This document shows positions 60,423-64,000 of a stretch of 64,000 nucleotides of DNA, in pieces. The DNA is taken from assembly GCA_002749535.1 (NCBI GenBank), contig MZZL01000392.1:191229-255228 (forward strand), written 5' to 3'. This DNA comes from Apophysomyces variabilis (lineage: Eukaryota; Mucoromycota; Mucoromycetes; Mucorales; Mucoraceae). Every line of letters starts with the position of its first letter. Position 1 is the stretch's first letter. Position numbers and translations under genes: made by a program. The notes below the pieces were generated by a model. It ran no database searches and was not told where the DNA came from. It saw only the letters and a program-made list of their open reading frames with translations.

Positions 60423-62565
60423 AGTAAGGATTTGGGGATTCGGTTACTGTAATCCGGATTGTTAGCCATCAATTTATCGACAAGAAAAGAAATTTCCCGT
60501 CAAGGTTGATGTACAAATAAAAGCGGACGCTTAAAACAGTTTTTATGACCAATGAAAAAGACTTCTTTGTTATCTAAATTTTGCTAACATTCCAAATTCT
60601 ACTTCTCTTCATGGACGCATTTCCGGCGAAATAATGTGTGTTCAACCAGATGCTGCTAGGATCCATCCTGTCATATACACAATGTTACCAGGTGATATGA
60701 CGCAAAGTTGGTGTTCCGCTGTTGGTTAGATGTACGGGCGTCCGTCAACTCTAACGTCGACTTTGGATATTCTGACCAAAGTGAGACGGTCAACTTGCTT
60801 ATCTTTTGCATGAATGAAATATAGTAACGCTTCACCAAAGTATACGCATGGTTGTCTCTTTATGCGGCGGCTCTATAGATTGTAGTCCACGTCAATCTCC
60901 ATCTTCACCATATACGTCCTTTGGTGCCTGCCCTAGGAGGTGAAAGCTGATATCCCTGGACTTCCCCGTGTGCAGTCCAAAGACAACCTGTGGTTGTAAT
61001 GCGCGGGTTGATCTCACCCTCACCTCCGCCATAGATTGACAAGAACCTGCGCAATAGATACGTTTCATAGATTTTCGTAATGATTCCTAGAGTATCTTCA
61101 GGTATCCTCGCTGTTCCCGATTTCCCATGGTGCGTTATATCATGCCCTTATCAATCTGATAATAATCTCCTAGGTCCCTGTTTAGGTGAGTATCCGCTTT
61201 GTAACTTGTTGCTGAGTGCTTTTGATTTGAAAGTCTGCAGCTGTGCCTAAGGTCAAAATATCTCGGTCTCTACAAGACTTTCCTTCTTTATGAATCTATT
61301 AATCACTCGCTTTTTCATATGTACAGTAATGAGTAGTTATTGTTTATTGAATCATACTTTTGCGCTACTCTATTTGCGTTTTCCATCAGCGCAAAAGAAT
61401 TTTACAAGTGGTACAACTTGCATTGCAAAAAGCATTTATAAAGTGCGACAGAAGCCAAGAAAAGCAGAGATCGCAAGAACAAGAATGAGACAGTCGTTAT
61501 TGTTCCTACTCAAGTTATGGTCTAGTGTTTTGAGAACCTTATTCACGTCAAACCACGAAAACCGTTCCCGAAGGTTATCAACAACATCTCAGCAGTCTTG
61601 TTCAACAGAACAAGTCCATTTCTCATATCGTATTGCTGCAGATTGCTTACAAGTATGAAAATGCTGCTTTGTCCTGAATCCGCCTTCATCATGGGGGCCG
61701 ATCTGTTGGACCCGCGAAAAGAGCCCACGGTTCATTGCATATGAACAGGAAACTAGCGCTGATACAAAATGCAAGTTTGCAAGCAATGGTGTGTGAATTC
61801 TTCTTGACAAATCCTTTCAAACTTTAGCAAGAGACAAAGAGTGTAAAAATACTCGTTTGTTTTTGATATTGCACGAATTTAATGAACTCGTGAGAATCCT
61901 GCCAGATAAGATACAAGACTGAGACAGTCCATAACTAAACAGATACCCTTTTATTTTTTGTTCGTTGACTTGTATGTTAGTGGGAATGATATGTAGCGGA
62001 AGGTAATTTTCTCCACTATGGTCGTATTCATGCAGCACGTTCTTTAGTCACAAGAATAGAATGCTACACTTGCTCGCCTTTCCTATAACCATAATCCATT
62101 ACTATCTTGCTGTAGTATACAAGGCCATCCCTATTTAATCTCATTATGTGCCCTGGCTAAAAAAGCGAAGCTATGATATGAACTCCCAAGGTATAGCTCT
62201 TCGGACGATCGCAATTGGTTAACGTATGTAGTTAGAAGGATTCCCGATAAGGAACAACTACATATCATCGGGACATATCTGTTTTCTTTTTACGCACAGC
62301 GCGTCTTTCTGCAGAAAGAATGCACGCTTTTGCTCTTGAATGCGAGATTCTACTGCTTCATATGGTTGTCTGTGGAACGGAAGTTAGATTATCCGCGCAC
62401 GACAGTTGTGTCCAAAGAATTTCCCGTATCGAAACGGTGGTCTCTTCAATTCCGCCTTCTCCCTTTCCATTCTCGATCAATAGCTGCAAATTAGCTCATC
62501 TTTCCCATTTCTGCATCATCCTTTTAGCATCTTTTATATTTTCTGTTTCAATTTCGCTTGTCTTT

Positions 62566-63485
62566 ATGAGTTTCCTAAGTTTCAGGTAAGGATTTTTATA
62601 ATTCATCGGCAAAATGAGCGATTCAGTCCTATTTTTCCAAGTCTCGGTGGAAAACGCAACAAGGCCGCCAAAAACAAATGCAATACTACCCAACCCAAAC
62701 CTTTATTCTTATGTCAACCGTACGTTACACATATGCTGGTCAAAGGCAATTTCAAGGCAATCGTCGAATTACCAAAGTATGTCGACGTCAACGAATGGCT
62801 TGCTTTCAACAGTAAGAAACAATGAACGATAAGATGAACAACAATGCACGAGACTATTTTACTGAAATATAAACGACTATAGCTTTTGAGTTCTTCAATT
62901 ATCTCAACCTATTTTATGGATCAATTACCGATTTTTGCATATCTGTTACTTGTCCAACCATGTCTGCAGGGCCAGGGTAAGATATAACATACTTCTGGTG
63001 GTCGATCAGTGTTAAAGAGTAACTGTTCTTTTCCATTGACAGTGTGGAGTATACATGGTCCGATACCCAATCAAAGAAGATTAAACTACCAGCACCACAA
63101 TACATCGATTATACTGCAACAAGCATAGAGAATTTGCTGAGCGATGAAGAGGTCTTCCCTACTAAAGCAGGTTTGTTTTGGTTTTACTTCAATATCGGAA
63201 AAGTGAATGATTTTGATAACAAACAATCTGGTATTAGGTCGAGAGTTTCCACGGGATTTGCCTGTTGTTGTAAAAAAGGTGTTCACCCAGCTATTCCGCT
63301 TATTTGCACACATCTACCATCACCACTACGACAAGGTGTTGTCATTACACGAAGAACCACATTTCAATTCATTGTTTGCCCATTTTATTTCTTTTGCTCG
63401 AGAATTTGACTTGTTAGACAAGAAGGAAATGCAACCATTGCAGGAATTGATCGATATCATGATAAAGAATGGTGTGATTGTATAG
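62566..63485 (+). CDS. MOB2: Mob2-type NDR-kinase activator (219 aa)
   Basis: Exons 62566-62585, 62642-62811, 62883-62976, 63043-63170 and 63238-63485 join in phase; exon 1 codes for MSFLSF only. The whole product is a Mob/phocein domain: KPLFLCQPYVTHMLVKGNF, IVELPKYVDVNEWLAFN, FFNYLNLFYGSITDFC, PTMSAGPG, LPAPQYIDYTATSI, LSDEEVFPTKAGREFP, LFAHIYHHHYDKV, HFISFAREFDLLD. The PKYVDVNEWLA and FPTKxGREFP blocks point to Mob2 rather than Mob1. The Mob zinc-site residues look intact (C-x4-C in DFCISVTC, and H-x4-H in HIYHHH). Known role: it binds and activates NDR kinases (Cbk1/Orb6) in cell polarity and morphogenesis. Confidence 0.94.
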
Positions 63486-64000
63486 AACTGTGCAATAAAG
63501 GAGGGTCATTCTATCTATCCAAATCTTTGTGCATGGTTGTTTGGTACAGTTAGTGGGTGAAAATGCTACAGGCTTTTAGCACGATTATTTCTGTTTGCAT
63601 CGCACTTTTTGCTCTGAAAAGAGCGGGGTTTTCCAATCTGCCGGAGACTGTTTGGCTTGGTTTGTGACAATACAAACTACCGTGTTTCCATCTCGCAGGG
63701 TCAGAGCTCTTAGGGACCATAGATTGCGCAGAGTTAGCGACCACAGGTTACCCGATCCATTCCTTTTCATGACTGGTAGTCCATTGTTCGGCCCATACTT
63801 ACTCTGTTCCTGTTCTTTATTATCTCTTTTTTCCGTTTGTTTAGGTTTTCCGATGGCCAACACCACACTAGAAAATGCACTAGAAAATCAATTAGCGCGA
63901 CGTCACGCTAATGAATTTGCTACATGCACTAGATTTAGACAGCACGGATGTACCTGATATTCTTTTTTCGACTGATCAACTTTAAAATGAGCACCGTTTA
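63486..64000. other. Right edge, no complete gene
   Basis: 515 bp. Near 63853-63957 an ATG-started frame (MANTTLENALENQLARRHA onward) could be the first exon of a gene running off the window, but nothing supports this beyond the open frame. Confidence 0.35.

Larger units (their letters stand above)
58383..62565. other. Long gene-poor region
   Basis: About 4.2 kb. The first few hundred bases contain the rfs promoter. A 10-bp-periodic repeat and one orphan frame are listed separately. The remainder shows short frames only and may be old transposon sequence. Confidence 0.4.

Noticed and set aside
61290..61810. Overlapping short frames on both strands
   Set aside because: No domain or splice support; kept only as part of the gene-poor region.

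Overview
The window is nuclear DNA of a fungus, most likely an early-diverging mould of the Mucoromycota (Mucorales-like). The support is indirect but consistent: moderate AT richness, genes split by many very short introns (72 reconstructed in coding sequence, 46-177 bp, nearly all GT..AG), a velvet-domain regulator, an IucA/IucC-type siderophore synthetase of the rhizoferrin synthetase kind, an IS630/mariner-like transposase remnant and a Fanzor/TnpB-like remnant. Gene models were built by hand: splice donors and acceptors were chosen so that phases match, every total is divisible by three and the product follows the family pattern. Species cannot be named from the sequence.

Layout. 0-1.2 kb: decayed Fanzor-like ORF. 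1.6-7.6 kb: GATA zinc-finger protein (+), La RNA-binding protein (-), small multi-pass membrane protein (+). 8.4-20.4 kb: F-box gene (-), Hsp90 co-chaperone p23 (+), Msb1/Mug8-domain protein (+), and a full-length decayed F-box paralogue in opposite orientation. 20.4-28.7 kb: gene-poor, with one TALE homeobox gene (-). 28.7-36.7 kb: a very long kinesin-4-type motor (-) and ribosomal protein L4 (-). 37-45.3 kb: a zinc-finger fragment, an AMSH/Sst2 deubiquitinase (+), a transposase remnant, and a 482-base assembly gap. 45.3-48.8 kb: two mitochondrial GTPase genes, MnmE/Mss1 (-) and EngB/Mrx8 (+), sharing a 157-bp divergent intergenic region. 49-58.4 kb: velvet regulator (-), Noc4 ribosome-biogenesis factor (+), rhizoferrin-type NIS synthetase (-). 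58.4-62.5 kb: gene-poor with a 10-bp-periodic repeat. 62.6-63.5 kb: Mob2-type kinase activator (+).

How they fit together. Most genes are single-copy housekeeping functions: small-RNA maturation (La), ribosome production (RPL4, Noc4), mitochondrial tRNA modification and ribosome assembly (MnmE, EngB), protein folding (p23), endosomal deubiquitination (AMSH), and polarity or morphogenesis (kinesin, Mob2, Msb1-like). Accessory content is the siderophore gene, whose upstream region has an exact match to the fungal iron-GATA repressor consensus, plus the F-box pair and the mobile-element remnants. I found no CRISPR array, rRNA or convincing tRNA gene.
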